The translations under genes were made by a program, and so were the position numbers. The notes under the pieces are model-generated. The model was not told the origin of the DNA. It made no database searches and worked only from the letters and a program-made list of their open reading frames with translations. Shown piece after piece: positions 47,647-58,602 of a DNA stretch of 64,000 nucleotides. The first letter of the stretch is position 1. The number at the start of each line of letters is the position of its first letter. This DNA comes from Malus domestica (lineage: Eukaryota; Streptophyta; Magnoliopsida; Rosales; Rosaceae), in contig NC_091673.1 in NCBI RefSeq assembly GCF_042453785.1, positions 317,501 through 381,500 of the forward strand, given 5' to 3'.

Positions 47647-48051
47647 TGTTGAAAATGTTGGTGGGTTAGTGAATGCCCACAGTGATATTGAAAACCTTGG
47701 TAGATCTTTTAATACCCACACAGATTGGATTTTCAACATTAGCAGATTAATGAAAACATTGGCTGTGTTGAGATGTGGACTTTGGAAATAACGGAGATCG
47801 TTTTTCAAAAGATGTATTGTAAATTTCAAACTGTAATAATACGGAGTTGCTCTATAAATAGAGCGCTCTGACTGCTGTTAAAGGACAGTGAGAAATATTG
47901 AGAAGGGAGGAAAGATTTATAACTTCAGTATCTATTCCTCCCTCTTTTATTTGTCATCCTCTTGTGCTATAGTTTCAATATGATATTTTACACCTGCATC
48001 GCTCCTATCATTAGTAAAAGTTATCTCCTTAACTTTTACATATTTGTAACA
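47647..48051 (+). mobile_element. Solo LTR (405 bp)
   Basis: Starts TGTTGAAAATG and ends ATTTGTAACA, with the perfect 5-bp target duplication ACACT on both sides (47642-47646, 48052-48056). It carries a TATA-like CTATAAATAGAGC near 47852 and GATATTTTACACCTGC near 47984, the usual order of promoter then U5. No internal region or second LTR is present, so it is the product of LTR-LTR recombination. Size and style suggest Ty1/copia, but the superfamily is not certain. Confidence 0.85.
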
Positions 48052-48673
48052 ACACTATCATTCTCGACACTAACCATAAAAATTCTTCGCATATCATGAC
48101 GAATGTGGAGACACAAGATAACGACATGAACATCGCTTCTGTATTTTCAGAGTCCATATGACGGACGATTGATTTTTGACGTGCTTCACCTTCATGTAAC
48201 TAATGTGATACAATAAAACGACTTAAGCCAGCGAACCTCATCATCTCGTGTCCCTAACATTGGTTTATCATCGCCTCATGAACCATCAGTCAGGTCATTT
48301 CTTCTGGCTGCTTAAACTGATGAGTATATAGAGAATAAAAAGTAAAAACCATGCGTTACATAACGTAATAAGAGAGCTAATAGAGAGGAAATCTACGTTA
48401 ATCAAAACAGAAACACTTGTTATGTTCTATTACAGAACGCAACATAAGCGTGTTCATACGCTTTATCTAATCTACTGTTACTCTCTAAGGTGGTTGCATA
48501 TCTCGTACCAAAATCGTTGTAGATGTGACACCAATGGGAAAAAACCGGCATTACACCTTTTTATGGAAGATATGATCCTAATGCAGCTCAACCCCCGCTG
48601 GACTCCCAATAAACTCATTAGGAAGCCTCTTCATAATAGTTAGTCTCAGTATCTTGCCGGTGTTACAAGCCTT

Positions 48674-50914
48674 CTAAGCCACAGGGATGTTAGGTTCGTT
48701 TAAATTCACAAAGGCCTCAGCTCGAGCCATGCGTGCCATTGCCGCATTCCAAGACACAAGATGGTTCATAAACGCATCCACGTACTTTCCTCTGTCATTC
48801 TGTTAACAAGTTACCCAAAGACATTAAAAATTAGGGCCAGCCAGAGGAAACTAAATGAAGTTTGAAACCAGTGCATACCTTGTAATCCAGATAATAAGCA
48901 TGCTGCAAGAAAGAAAGCAAAAAGAAGAAATATTAGCATGTTCCCACAAGAGAGAGTTAGGGAGGGTAGGAAAAAGAGTAGCGCGAGAGATCATTTACGC
49001 ACCTCCCACAGATCCAAACTGATTATAGGCTGCAGAATAAGAGATGATTAATGAAACTGCTGAAATAGATGTCACAACAAAATTGGGAAAATTGATTTTA
49101 CTTACTACGTCACCCCAAACAATTGGGCAAATGGCATTTGAAGTTTTAATTATCTGAAGTCGTCTCTCTTCTCTCTTTACTGAGAAAATGAAACAATAAA
49201 AATTATCGGTAACCAGAGGAGTTAATTAGCAAAACAAGGTCACAATTAGTACAGAAACTTAGTGCTGGTGAACTCCAAAAAAATTAATGTAACAGTAAGT
49301 TTGAGATTACCCAATCAATGAATATGAGAAAAATTCATTATTCAAAATCCCAAACACATTAACTCACACAGGTTCAGAAATTAACATGAGGAAGGACTTA
49401 CAAACAAGCCAAACCCAGCCAGACCCAAATAGTGTAAGTGCTGCTTCTGTAAACTTCTCTCTGAAATTAGTAAACGAACCAAAATCCTTTTCTATCTGCT
49501 GAAGGACACCCAGTTGGGGCATGTCTCCTCCTCCCGGTTGCATGGACTCCCAAAAGAAGTCATGATTCCAGACCTACAACAATAAAGTCAAAGGATCTCG
49601 TCTCATAATCCCCAAATTAGACATGGAACAAAGTCTCCTTGTTGCATATCCCTTTACGCAACATGTCTCCTGTTTGAAACATTATTTCATGTTAAGTCCA
49701 AAACCGGACTTCAAGTTTGTGATTCCCAGTCTTAAACCAGTATGACACTGCACTAAACCTTTAGGAATAACCAATCAGGAAAACTAAAAATTTGAACAAG
49801 CTTAAGCCACAGTTCTGCTTCAGGCTACAGGATCATATCATATACTGTCCGGTGGTAATACATTTGAACCTAAGATAGTCAAGCATGTAAAAACCTGTGG
49901 CCAAACGTTTCATATCTTTGATCAGTGACCCCTATGCAAGCTCGTTGATAGCATTTAAAAATGATCCAGTCAAGAAAAGTATACAAATTAGCTAACGATT
50001 TTGTAGATACCTGAGCAGCGTTCTTAAATTCAGGTAAAGGATTCCCATTATTATATGTTGCTTTGACAAGTTCATCGAAAGTGCAGCCATATAGTATGTC
50101 ACTCTTCTCTAGCTGTTTGTTCAGACCTTCCACATAGTTTTGATGATGGCCTCCCCAATGAACGTCCAATGTTCTCTGACTCATATACGGCTCCAAAGCA
50201 TCCTGAAAATAGAAACATTACAGTTCAGTCAAGGAAGATCATACGCCAATCGTACGTATAATATAATTACATGAATGTGTATCATCATGTGACAAGAATA
50301 AGCAACTCGACACCGAATACTAATCTGTACCCAAAAAGATTGACACCGCGAGATGGATAACTGCCACAAGTGAGGGCTTTCATAGAATCAAATGCTACAC
50401 CACACGGACTTGAGAAACCAAACAATGACATACTAAAGTATCTTCCAAATCGAATCAGGTTACAAGACATTGACAAAGAAGGGCAAATAGGAACCCGAAA
50501 AACTTCTATTCTTCATGCACCTAATGTGAGACTAGAAGCTGACTTCGCCAACCCCATTTCGCGTCCCGAAAATTGGTTTAGCAAGATGAGAAAGTAGTTG
50601 ACTTACAAGTTTATACGGAGGTTTCTTCAATCCGTAGTAAGCAACAACTCTAGAAGCTCTTGGAGACCCATCGGGCTGTCTTTTCTGCTGAACAAATCAC
50701 ATATCATAGCGCAACCGAATATATGAATACATTACAACTTGCAAGAGAAAATAAACACACAGGAAATTACATCAAATTACATAAAAAAAATATAGCAAAG
50801 AACACAATAATTACGTACCAGAGGAGGAAGCTGGGGACTCTTAAAAGAGTGAGAAAATTCATTCAATAAAAGGTGAGGGGTTGGAGCTGAAAGACTGGAT
50901 AAACAGAGTATCAT
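48674..50914 (-). CDS. FSD3: Chloroplast iron superoxide dismutase
   Basis: Eight exons: 50914-50819, 50684-50607, 50202-50011, 49573-49402, 49179-49106, 49029-49003, 48902-48879 and 48799-48674. All junctions fit GT..AG and one frame, giving 262 residues (Arabidopsis FSD3 is 263). It converts superoxide to oxygen and hydrogen peroxide at plastid nucleoids. Residues 1 to about 45 (MILCLSSLSAPTPHLLLNEF ..) are a Ser/Leu-rich plastid transit peptide. The metal ligands are all present: His73 (DVHWGGHH), His126 (VWNHDFFW), and Asp210 and His214 (SLDLWEHAYY). FeSOD signatures include YYGLKKPPY and ATYNNGNPLPEFKNAAQ. The C-terminus EPNIPVA matches FSD3 rather than the longer FSD2. The ATG was chosen because the upstream ATG on this strand is quickly followed by a stop. 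The leader is GA/CT-rich (51022-51037). Confidence 0.94.
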
Positions 50915-51134
50915 TGCTGCTTTGATTGCTCCTCTCGCACTCAAATATGCATGTCTGAGAGATTACGACATTTTATTAAAAATAAATTAAACAAAATTTG
51001 AGGGCTGACATGCTTGAACACAGAGAGAGAGAGAGAGACCTTGGTAGTTGGTAGTTGGTAGTTGGTGTTGCTGAGCAGCGGCGTCCGGTGGGTTGGTGAG
51101 GTTTTCCAATTCCCGCTACAAGTATAATAAGCCC

Positions 51135-51501
51135 CAGTTTGGGGTTGAGGTGATTTTAAAAAAAGCTCCTATGAAAAAAAGCTGGGAGTGTTTTTGGTGT
51201 TTGGTAAACTTAAAAAAAATGGCTTATTTTGGAAGCTGCTGTGAGAATAAGCTGAAATCAAAGGAAAAAGCTGAAGCTGCAATTTGTAGCTTTGGAAAAC
51301 TGGCTTTTTTTCAAAGCACACATAATTACAGTGCTCCTTTAATGAAAAGACCCACTATCAGACTGCTTTTTTTTCCAAAAGCACTTTTACAAAAAAGTTT
51401 ACCAAACACTCTGCTAATTTATTTCACAGCCGCTTATTCTCACAGCACAGCCGCTTATTCTCATAGCAGCTTTTTTTCAAAGCACAGCAATACCAAACCA
51501 G
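51135..51501. mobile_element. hAT-like MITE
   Basis: About 367 bp with imperfect inverted ends of some 40 bp: left CAGTTTGGGGTTGAGGTG.., complement of the right CTGGTTTGGTATTGCTGTG.., both continuing into AAAAAAAGCTNCTATGA. The interior is full of AGCT/AAGC-type palindromic words and a short direct repeat (CCGCTTATTCTCACAGCA, CCGCTTATTCTCATAGCA). It has no transposase, and the target duplication is not clear. It lies about 220 bp upstream of the FSD3 ATG, so it may be part of that promoter region. Confidence 0.6.
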
Positions 51502-51881
51502 AAGAGTGACAACTGGGGAAGCTTTCGTATGAAAGGGGGTTATCGTTTCGTCTGCAGTTTCTAATTATTTGTTTGCTTTTTAGGCCTCTTGTCATTGCTA
51601 ATTTACATTGGGACCAGATCAATCGTTGTTCTTTGCACTCCTGTCCAAAACAGAAGGAAACCATATAGCAGAATAGATTTACGAAAAATTATCATCTGCA
51701 CCACTGTTTCTTTTAACAAGATTAAAGGTACAACTACAAAGATATTGGGAAAAATATGTTTTCACTTATCCACTTTCAATTTTGTCACGTTTTTCTTTCG
51801 CTGCTTTGCTATTTCACTAGGTTTTCCTTGTATACCTTCGTCATTTAAAAAAAAAAAAATGATATTATGTATATTTTAAAA

Positions 51882-52034
51882 GGGAACTTTAACGAAAAGC
51901 ACCCGATACTGTTCACTTTAACGAAAAACCACATTTTTACACTAAAAAGTCAATCCTGGTACTATTCACTTTACCCTTTATTTTGTCCTTATCATTAAAA
52001 CTCAAAATTTTCAAGCCCTTTTCATTAGTTTTCC
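51882..52034 (+). repeat. Dispersed repeat, copy 2
   Basis: About 153 bp from GGGAACTTTAACG to CATTAGTTTTCC, inverted relative to the copy at 46872-47022. The ends are not inverted repeats of each other, so a SINE-like or other short element is as likely as a MITE. No coding. Confidence 0.75.
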
Positions 52035-53973
52035 TAAGAATCTTCTTAGTCAATATTCATGATGCACGTCAGCACCTTTCGAAAATGCTCTGCCCAACAC
52101 AAAACCGTTTTAGATTATTGTTATTTTACCAAAAAAATGACCTTTTTTTTTTAATTTCAAATTTCAATAGAAAAATATTTATGTAACTGAATAGATGGTT
52201 ACCTGATAGCGATTTTACCACTTGTAAAACAAAGGGTTAAACCATAGAAAATTCTTGCAAGAGAACAAGTGTTTGTAGTATAGAATGGCTCAAGCAAGGT
52301 CGATCTCCTCAGGGACTGATATAAACAATTTACGAGTTTTTGTGTATTTAACTTATTTAACTCTAAGAATTACACTAATTTGACGAAACTAAATATTACT
52401 GAATGTGAATTAAACAAATATCTAAAATAGGAATTGATTTATAGGAATAATGATTCAACTAAAACAAAACAAGCAAATAAGGAAATTCAAGATAAAATAA
52501 ATGATTGAAGAAAAATAGATTGACAATATGCTAGAGTTCAACCTTTACCAACAACACTCCTACGTAGCTATTCCAATTGCTTAAATAATTGAAAACACAC
52601 ATGCTTTGATGGTTGGATTTTCCTTGTGTATGTTTTACTTGTGACATTCAAGCTAAAACGCATACCACCACATGCAACTTATCCATGACATTTGGATTAA
52701 ATATAAACATGAGTGATTCATTAATCTTTGTGAAAATCCTTTTGTTAAACCATATAATCCCTAAGAGCATGATATTTACCTTAGGAGAGTATAATTTTCA
52801 ATCACAAGAAGCACAATCAATTTTAACGTGACATTCGTTCAAAATTGCATCTAATAACTTTTCTAAGCATCCTAATGGTGATCAAGCATCAAGGTACATA
52901 GATAGTTTAATTCAGTGATTGAAAATATCAAAGCAAGCATGTAACAACACTTAAGCAATTGAAAAATAAAACTACGTATTCATGTTGTGGCTCATGGCCT
53001 CACTCTAGCATAATAAATTAGTTACACATAATAATGTTCATACATAAGAAATTATCCATAAAGAAAAACAAAGAAAGAAGACACCCGTTTTAACAAGACG
53101 AGCTCTCCGTTGCTCCTGTTTTCCTTTCCTCTGCCTGCTGCCTTGCCTTCTGCTGCTCGCCAGTCCGAGTCCTCCTTCCCCTGCTCCTGTTTTTCTGCAC
53201 CTCTGCCTCTCTGTGCTCTATTCTTTTCTGCTCTCCCGTTTCACCCCCGCTTCTTATCCACCTCTGCCCATTGCCTCTTTTATTCCACCTGCTTGCACTG
53301 CCCTCTTTTCTTCTCTGTCAGTCCTCACTATCTCTGACCGTGCTGCATCCGCCTTCTCTCTCTCTGCCCTCCTCTTTTCCCCACCTTCAGTCCCTCTTTC
53401 TATATTTCTTCTTATTCTTCTTTTGCGCCTCTTGCGCACTCCTTCTCTTCTGCCTCTGACGCCCCATTTCCATTAAGTTTCTACTCCTCCTTTTTTTTAT
53501 TCTTCCATATCCGTCTGTCTGCCTCATCCTTCTTCTTTTATTATTTTTATTCTTGCTGCTGTCCGCACTGTCCTCCTTTCTATTATTTCCGTTTGCCTTT
53601 CTTTCCACTCCCTGTTTTTCTCCATTGTTTTCTCTTTAGTGTCTCTCCCACTGCCCTTTTATTATTCTTCTTTTTATTCCATCAGTCTTCCACTCCCTCT
53701 TTGTCTGCCGTGTCTCTCCCTCTAACAAAAAGCAGCCATTTTCAATTCCATTCTCTCCATTTTGCTTGAGATTAATCATAAACAAAATTAACTGCACATT
53801 AACACAAGGTAAGGTAAAATGCCACAAGTTTAACATTAAAACATCACAAAGACTTTAAAAATGGATGGTATAAATGCATGAAATATATAAGTGATCATTA
53901 CCCATGGATTTATAAAAATTGGTTGCCGAAAATGTTTGTCTATTGACTTTTCGTCCAGCCTAGGAAACCAAAT
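52035..53973. other. Intergenic region with a long pyrimidine tract
   Basis: AT-rich DNA up to about 53100, then an unusual pyrimidine-dominated stretch (53102-53760) full of CTG/CCT/TTC words. It gives spurious Pro/Ser/Phe ORFs on the plus strand and Arg/Lys ORFs on the minus strand. I see no gene in either part. Confidence 0.6.
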
Positions 53974-55603
53974 TGTTCGTCGCAGGAATTTCCTGGCGGT
54001 CGAGCACACAGCTCCCCTGGGAGAATGGCGTCGGTTGAGGGTATCTGTCGTACTCCTGCTTTCTTCTCGGGCTTGCTCGGGAAGGCCTTCGTCGGGCAGA
54101 TCTTGGTCGGGCAAGACACACTTCGGGCAAGGCTCGTCGGGCAGTTCTGAAAGAGAAGGACAGAGTTAATTTGAAAGGGTGCCTTTGTGGGGCCTTAGGT
54201 GTAGGCCTTGAGGCTCACAATCAAGATTAACTTTATCGTGCTCAGGCGTGCCACTGCCATCTTCAGTATGGCAGATGTTGAATGGGTGTTTAAGCTTTGA
54301 TTGAATATGTATACGCCCGAGAAACCGAATTAGATATAACAGGTGCCTTTGTGAGGCCTTAGGTGTAGGCCTTGAGGCTTCCTGTCAAACTAAACCAGCG
54401 CTTGGATGTATCATATTTGGCCTTTTATGGTTGCCAGAGTTTTATCACTATTATACCTTTGATTATCTGAATCCCAGAGGTAGGACGAACCCAAATGAGT
54501 GCCTTTGTAGGGCCTTAGGTATAGGCCTTGAGGCTTCCCATCAGAGTTAATCCTTATACTCGGACCAACTAGACCGCAACATAAAATGAAGCTAAATAGA
54601 TGCCTTCGTGGGGCCTTAGGTGTAGGCCTTGAGGCTTTCTATCAGAATTCACTCTATGCTTAAGCCTTTTCTACGAATCAAGATATAATAGTAACAAAAC
54701 GGAGAAATAGATTGATTACTTGCGCCCCAAGTAACTTCGGACTTCTCGCTTATCAAGGATCGTCGTGGATGGGTTGAGTCCACATAGAGTTCTTTTTTAT
54801 GCCTTGAGGCCAAGGACTTTTAAACTGATCTTTAAATTACATGCCTGCGGGCTTAAGCCTCAGATCTGATCTAAACTCTGACGTGATTCAGATCGGATTC
54901 AAGTGCTGAAGACTCATTTTCATTGTGACTTTGCCAGAAATAACTTGTATATAACTGAGAATATATAACATGTTATTGTGCTTTTAAAAGAAAGAAAAGA
55001 CAAAGACAGAGCAAAGATAGTCGGGCAAGTTTGAACCTTATCGGCCAAGGCTGAACTTCTTACAAAATCTATCTTTGTGGCTCTATCAAAGGTCTGAAAG
55101 CTTTCAGAAGTGGTTGATGGGGAGAAGAGGATACAAAATGAATCGATACCACCAAGAACAAGGTAGCAGAGCTATTACAGGGGTTTGGGAAGGTTTATCC
55201 CGAACGGGATGAAGGCTTGTGCTGACTACAGCTTTGTTGAAGGCAAATCTGGCTTGAGCAGAGTTTTGGCTTTTGTTTGTTTGTTTGAGTGTCCTTAATT
55301 CTGTCTTCTCTTCCTCCTTTTATAGACGGATTCAGCTTGGGTTCCTGTAGCAATGGCGGTTGCCCGAATGCGGTTTGGTGATGACTCACTAGCTTTTTTA
55401 CATGAATGCCACCAATAAAGTACTTTATTGGGCTGTGCAGTGATTGAATAACCTACCCCCTGTGGTCTTTGAGCAGGTAAGCAGGTGGCCTTTGTAATTT
55501 GTGCCCAGCCGAAAGCCTCTTTCCTGCCTCCTAAGTTTTCCTCTGGGCCTTGGGTTTGGGCCGACTTTCTCTCTGGCCCAAAGTTCAGATTTTATCCCAA
55601 ACA
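53974..55603 (-). mobile_element. Solo LTR (1,630 bp)
   Basis: Read on the minus strand it opens TGTTTGGGATAAAATC and closes CGACGAACA. Both sides carry the perfect 5-bp duplication CAAAT (53969-53973, 55604-55608). A TATAAAAGG box lies at 55316-55324 on the same strand, correctly placed for an LTR promoter. No internal region remains. Its TGTTTGGG start and GGCCCAAA words recall the Tat LTR at 14035, so a Tat-type origin is possible. It contains a four-copy internal repeat (54181-54636). Confidence 0.75.
54181..54636. repeat. Four spaced copies of a 35-bp motif
   Basis: The core GCCTTTGTGGGGCCTTAGGT continuing as GTAGGCCTTGAGGCT occurs at 54181-54215, 54344-54378, 54501-54535 and 54602-54636, with only one to three changes per copy. 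The start-to-start distances are 163, 157 and 101 bp and the spacers are diverged. Each core holds nested near-palindromes (GGCCTTAGGTGTAGGCC). The array lies inside the solo LTR. Confidence 0.9.
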
Positions 55604-55608
55604 CAAAT

Positions 55609-56079
55609 AGATGGCTTTGAAACGGCTTATACAAATTCTCTTACTATGAAGGTGTAAAAATATTGCCAAGATCTGTCCGTGGATGGTAATAATTTACAGA
55701 AAAATTACAATATCAAATGAATGAGGCATTGACCCCTCTTGGCAGCTTTGGATACGTGATCGATCATATATGTGTTACATCACCACTACAAAATTGACCT
55801 GCATAAATGCACATGTCAATAAAACGACTCTAAACGACGAGATAACATATTTTAAGAATGCCCAAGAGATGTGTAGATTAAACCCTTATCCAAGATACCG
55901 AAGCAAGACCCCATCATTCCCCAGCACAAATCCTTTATTGTCATCAATAAACCTGCATCGGTATAGATATTATAACACTAAGTTCCAGTATTCTGAATAC
56001 ATTGAAAAATCTCTAGTTGTAAATAAGATCACTACAAGGAAATACCATATTCATAGACAAACATTTGGAAAGATCAGAC
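55609..56079. other. Intergenic, HCF136 3' flank
   Basis: Nothing recognised beyond the probable HCF136 3' UTR (minus strand). The plus-strand ORF 55770-56156 overlaps the last HCF136 exon in antisense and matches nothing. Confidence 0.5.
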
Positions 56080-57806
56080 TTACTTCACGGAGTATAGATT
56101 GGCTGCAATATTATCTGCTGCTTTGTCACGGGTCCATGTCTTACCACCATTGTTAGTTTGCAGTAAAATCCCACTTCCCCCTGCTGCCCAAGCCTCATCC
56201 TGCATGATACAAACAGTCACTAAAGGTCGTACCCAGTGCACAAGGCTCCCGCTTTACGCAGGGTCTGGGAGAACATGTAAAAACTGACTGAGAAGTTTAC
56301 ACTAGACAACGAGTTGAATGGTAAAACCGTTACCTTTGATCGGTACCCAACATCAAGAATGGCAAACCCCCGGCTTTGGACTGGAACTTCTTCAAAATCC
56401 TCAGTTAACTGAAACAGTAAGCAACAGCTTAGCTTCTATGCTATGAGAGTAACAAGGCTACAGGGTGAATTCTTCTTGATAAGGTTACAAGGCAAAACAG
56501 TATTCACTTACCCCGGTACCTTTGCTTAGATAAAGTCCCCCTCCGCGAACAAGGAGCCAAAGACCACCATCAGCTCTCCACCCCATGTTTTGAATTCTTC
56601 TTGCAACTGTTCTGTTATGTGGCTGCCAGTATGGCTGAAAATATAAAGAAGGCAATGAATCACAGACTTCACAGTTAACATGAGTGCATGAGCATAATGC
56701 ATCTAATTTTCAGGGGCTAAAAGATAAAACACGACAGAAGGAAAAGGCCATATTGCATAGAAGAGGAGAAACTCACCTGGCCAGGCTCCCAAGTGAGGTA
56801 GAAGTTACCACGGCTTGAGACAGCAACATATTTTCCATCGGGTGAGCGATTCACAGAATTAAAAGTTCCAGTGTAGTAACTTGCACCACTAATTCCACTA
56901 GAAACTGTTCTGAAAAAGCAATGGAGGTACATGAAACTTGCCTTTATATCATCAATAAAGGAGTAACCAGCTTAAACACTATGAAAATCTGAGGAAAACT
57001 TAAGGAAACCATCACAGATCTTCACAACATACGCGAAATTTTTTAACTTTGAAATATTTTGACCTCCTTCGGAGATTATCGAGTTATATACTATAAAATT
57101 TTGAAAGCAAGATACCTATTAAGAGTAGCGGAAACAGTCTCCTGAACAGCAGCCCTCCAGTTGAAGCCTCTATTTGATGTCACATAAATCGCACCTTCAT
57201 CAGTCACCATCTCTGCACTCTTCTCACCAGTTGCCTTTATATACACCTGGAAACGTTACAACAGATTGACTTATCTCAGCTTACCTATATCCAAACGGAA
57301 AACAATGTTGATTACTTCATCCAATGTTTTGATTACTTCGTAAGAAACCGCACCACCGACACCGAGATAATAAGATATCACTTAAACTGGCATAGAATCA
57401 TGCTAAGAAGGGATATTTGAGATTAAATGAGTAATAGAAAGGTTTACCATATCTCCAGGAAGCTGAGAGCTTAGCGGTATCCGTTCCCAGCCGTCTCCGG
57501 AATCAAAAGTGTGCAACAGAATTGCAGGTTTTCCAACAATCCAACCCTCCTTCCCTTTGAAGCTTATGGCATTGAATCTGTAATTGAAATCTTCATCTTC
57601 CGCTGATGGAATCGAACGCGGAACCCAAGTTTCTCCGCCATCCTTCGTCTCCAAAAGGGTTTGCCTGGTCCCCAAAAGAAAACCTACCCACAGAATTTAA
57701 CCAACAACTACTCAAAATTAATTCCAACTAAAAATGAATTTTAGCACTTAATGAACAATACTCGACATTTCTTGCACACATTTTCTGAGGAACCCAACAA
57801 CAAATT

Positions 57807-57846
<40 letters not shown>

Positions 57847-58203
57847 AATACCGTGCTTAGGGTCCTCGGGCACAAAGGCAATGTCGAGAAGGACGACGCC
57901 GGGGTCAATAGGAAGGGAAACTTTTTCCCACTCCGAAAGGGTGGGATCCTCCGCCTTGGCCGTAAGTATGGATCCAAACAGCGGCAGAGTGGTGATGGAC
58001 AGAGACAGCGCCGCCGTCTCGGAAACGAAGTGTCTGCGACTGACGAGCGAAGAATCAGAAGACGAAGAGGAGGAGGAAGCTCGAGGTATAGATAGAGAGG
58101 TCCGGAAACGGCGAGGAATGGTTGTGAATTCGAGAGACGGTTTGAGGAGAACTGTGGGTTTGGAGAAGTCCGTCGTCAGTTGCAGAGCAGTCGCCATTTT
58201 CAT
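56080..58203 (-). CDS. HCF136: Photosystem II stability/assembly factor HCF136
   Basis: Seven exons: 58203-57852, 57683-57448, 57246-57116, 56909-56777, 56634-56512, 56408-56334 and 56199-56080, all in frame across GT..AG, giving 389 residues (Arabidopsis about 403). HCF136 is a thylakoid-lumen beta-propeller needed early in photosystem II reaction-centre assembly. The precursor has a bipartite targeting region: a Ser/Arg-rich stromal transit peptide, then twin arginines (SRRHFV, 56-57), a hydrophobic stretch and AKA (82-84) before the mature protein, i.e. Tat-pathway import to the lumen. BNR/YCF48-type repeats show as [18 protein letters not shown], and NGGKTWTRD near the end. A (GA)n run begins about 10 nt inside intron 1. 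The ATG at 58203 is the first in frame; the third residue is also Met. Confidence 0.95.
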
Positions 58204-58336
58204 GCTCTCTGTCTCTCGAGTCCGCTTGTCTCTCTTATCCGTAAGAAATATCCACGGTTTCGCGGGTGATTTTGGAAGCGTGGAAAATTTGCTTATTATT
58301 AATCATATTGATTGGAGCAAGAAGGAAAGAGCAACA

Positions 58337-58409
58337 GGGGATGTAGCTCAGATGGTAGAGCGCTCGCTTAGCATGCGAGAGGTATGGGGATCGATACCCC
58401 ACTTCTCCA
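58337..58409 (+). tRNA. tRNA-Ala (anticodon AGC)
   Basis: 73 nt from GGGGATGTAGCTCAGATGGT to CTTCTCCA. It has A box TAGCTCAGATGG, anticodon loop TTAGCAT with AGC flanked by the 5-bp stem CTCGC/GCGAG, and B box GGATCGATACC in a fully paired T arm (TGGGG/CCCCA). The acceptor stem GGGGATG/CTTCTCC has one T-T mismatch at the sixth pair, where plant tRNA-Ala usually has CATCTCC. A T-run (58413-58417) follows as pol III terminator. It lies 134 bp from the HCF136 start codon, divergently arranged. Confidence 0.93.
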
Positions 58410-58412
58410 TTC

Positions 58413-58417
58413 TTTTT
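58413..58417 (+). terminator. Pol III T-run terminator
   Basis: TTTTT four nucleotides after the tRNA-Ala 3' end, the usual pol III stop. Confidence 0.75.
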
Positions 58418-58523
58418 GCCTAATTTTTTTTGTTTTAAGTTTTAACTAACGGTAGGGCAGTATACCATATGTTTTTGCCTAATTTTTTATGTTTTAATTT
58501 ACGGTAGGGTAGTATACCATATG
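58417..58523. repeat. Two-copy tandem repeat after the tRNA
   Basis: TGCCTAATTTTTT..TGTTTTAA, then ACGGTAGGG(C/T)AGTATACCATATGT, occurs twice (about 58417-58472 and 58474-58523) with small indels. Confidence 0.85.
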
Positions 58524-58602
58524 TTATTATACAAGCAGAGAAAAATATATTTTAAGTGCCCCTCCTTTTGTATAATAAGATTTGGCATATATGCCCCTTC
58601 AT

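Larger units (their letters stand above)
45638..48673. other. Intergenic region with repeats
   Basis: No host gene is recognised. It contains a (CT)n run at 46027-46058 upstream of the LysM gene (its leader, read on the minus strand); a set of direct repeats at 46370-46610 (TGAGGG(T/C)AAAATAG three times, alternating with ATTACTATTTTGCCCTCCTT); a dispersed repeat at 46872-47022; a (TA)n run at 47574-47622; and a solo LTR at 47647-48051. The stretch 48060-48673 shows nothing recognisable beyond the FSD3 3' UTR. Confidence 0.55.

Noticed and set aside
53110-53608. Overlapping Ser/Leu/Pro ORFs and minus-strand Arg/Lys ORFs
   Set aside because: Products of the pyrimidine-biased tract.
54181-54636. 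CRISPR-like array
   Set aside because: Spaced repeats resemble an array superficially, but spacing is irregular (101-163 bp), spacers are related to one another in part, and it lies in a plant solo LTR.
55770-56156. 128-codon plus-strand ORF
   Set aside because: Antisense to the HCF136 last exon and 3' UTR, with no family match.
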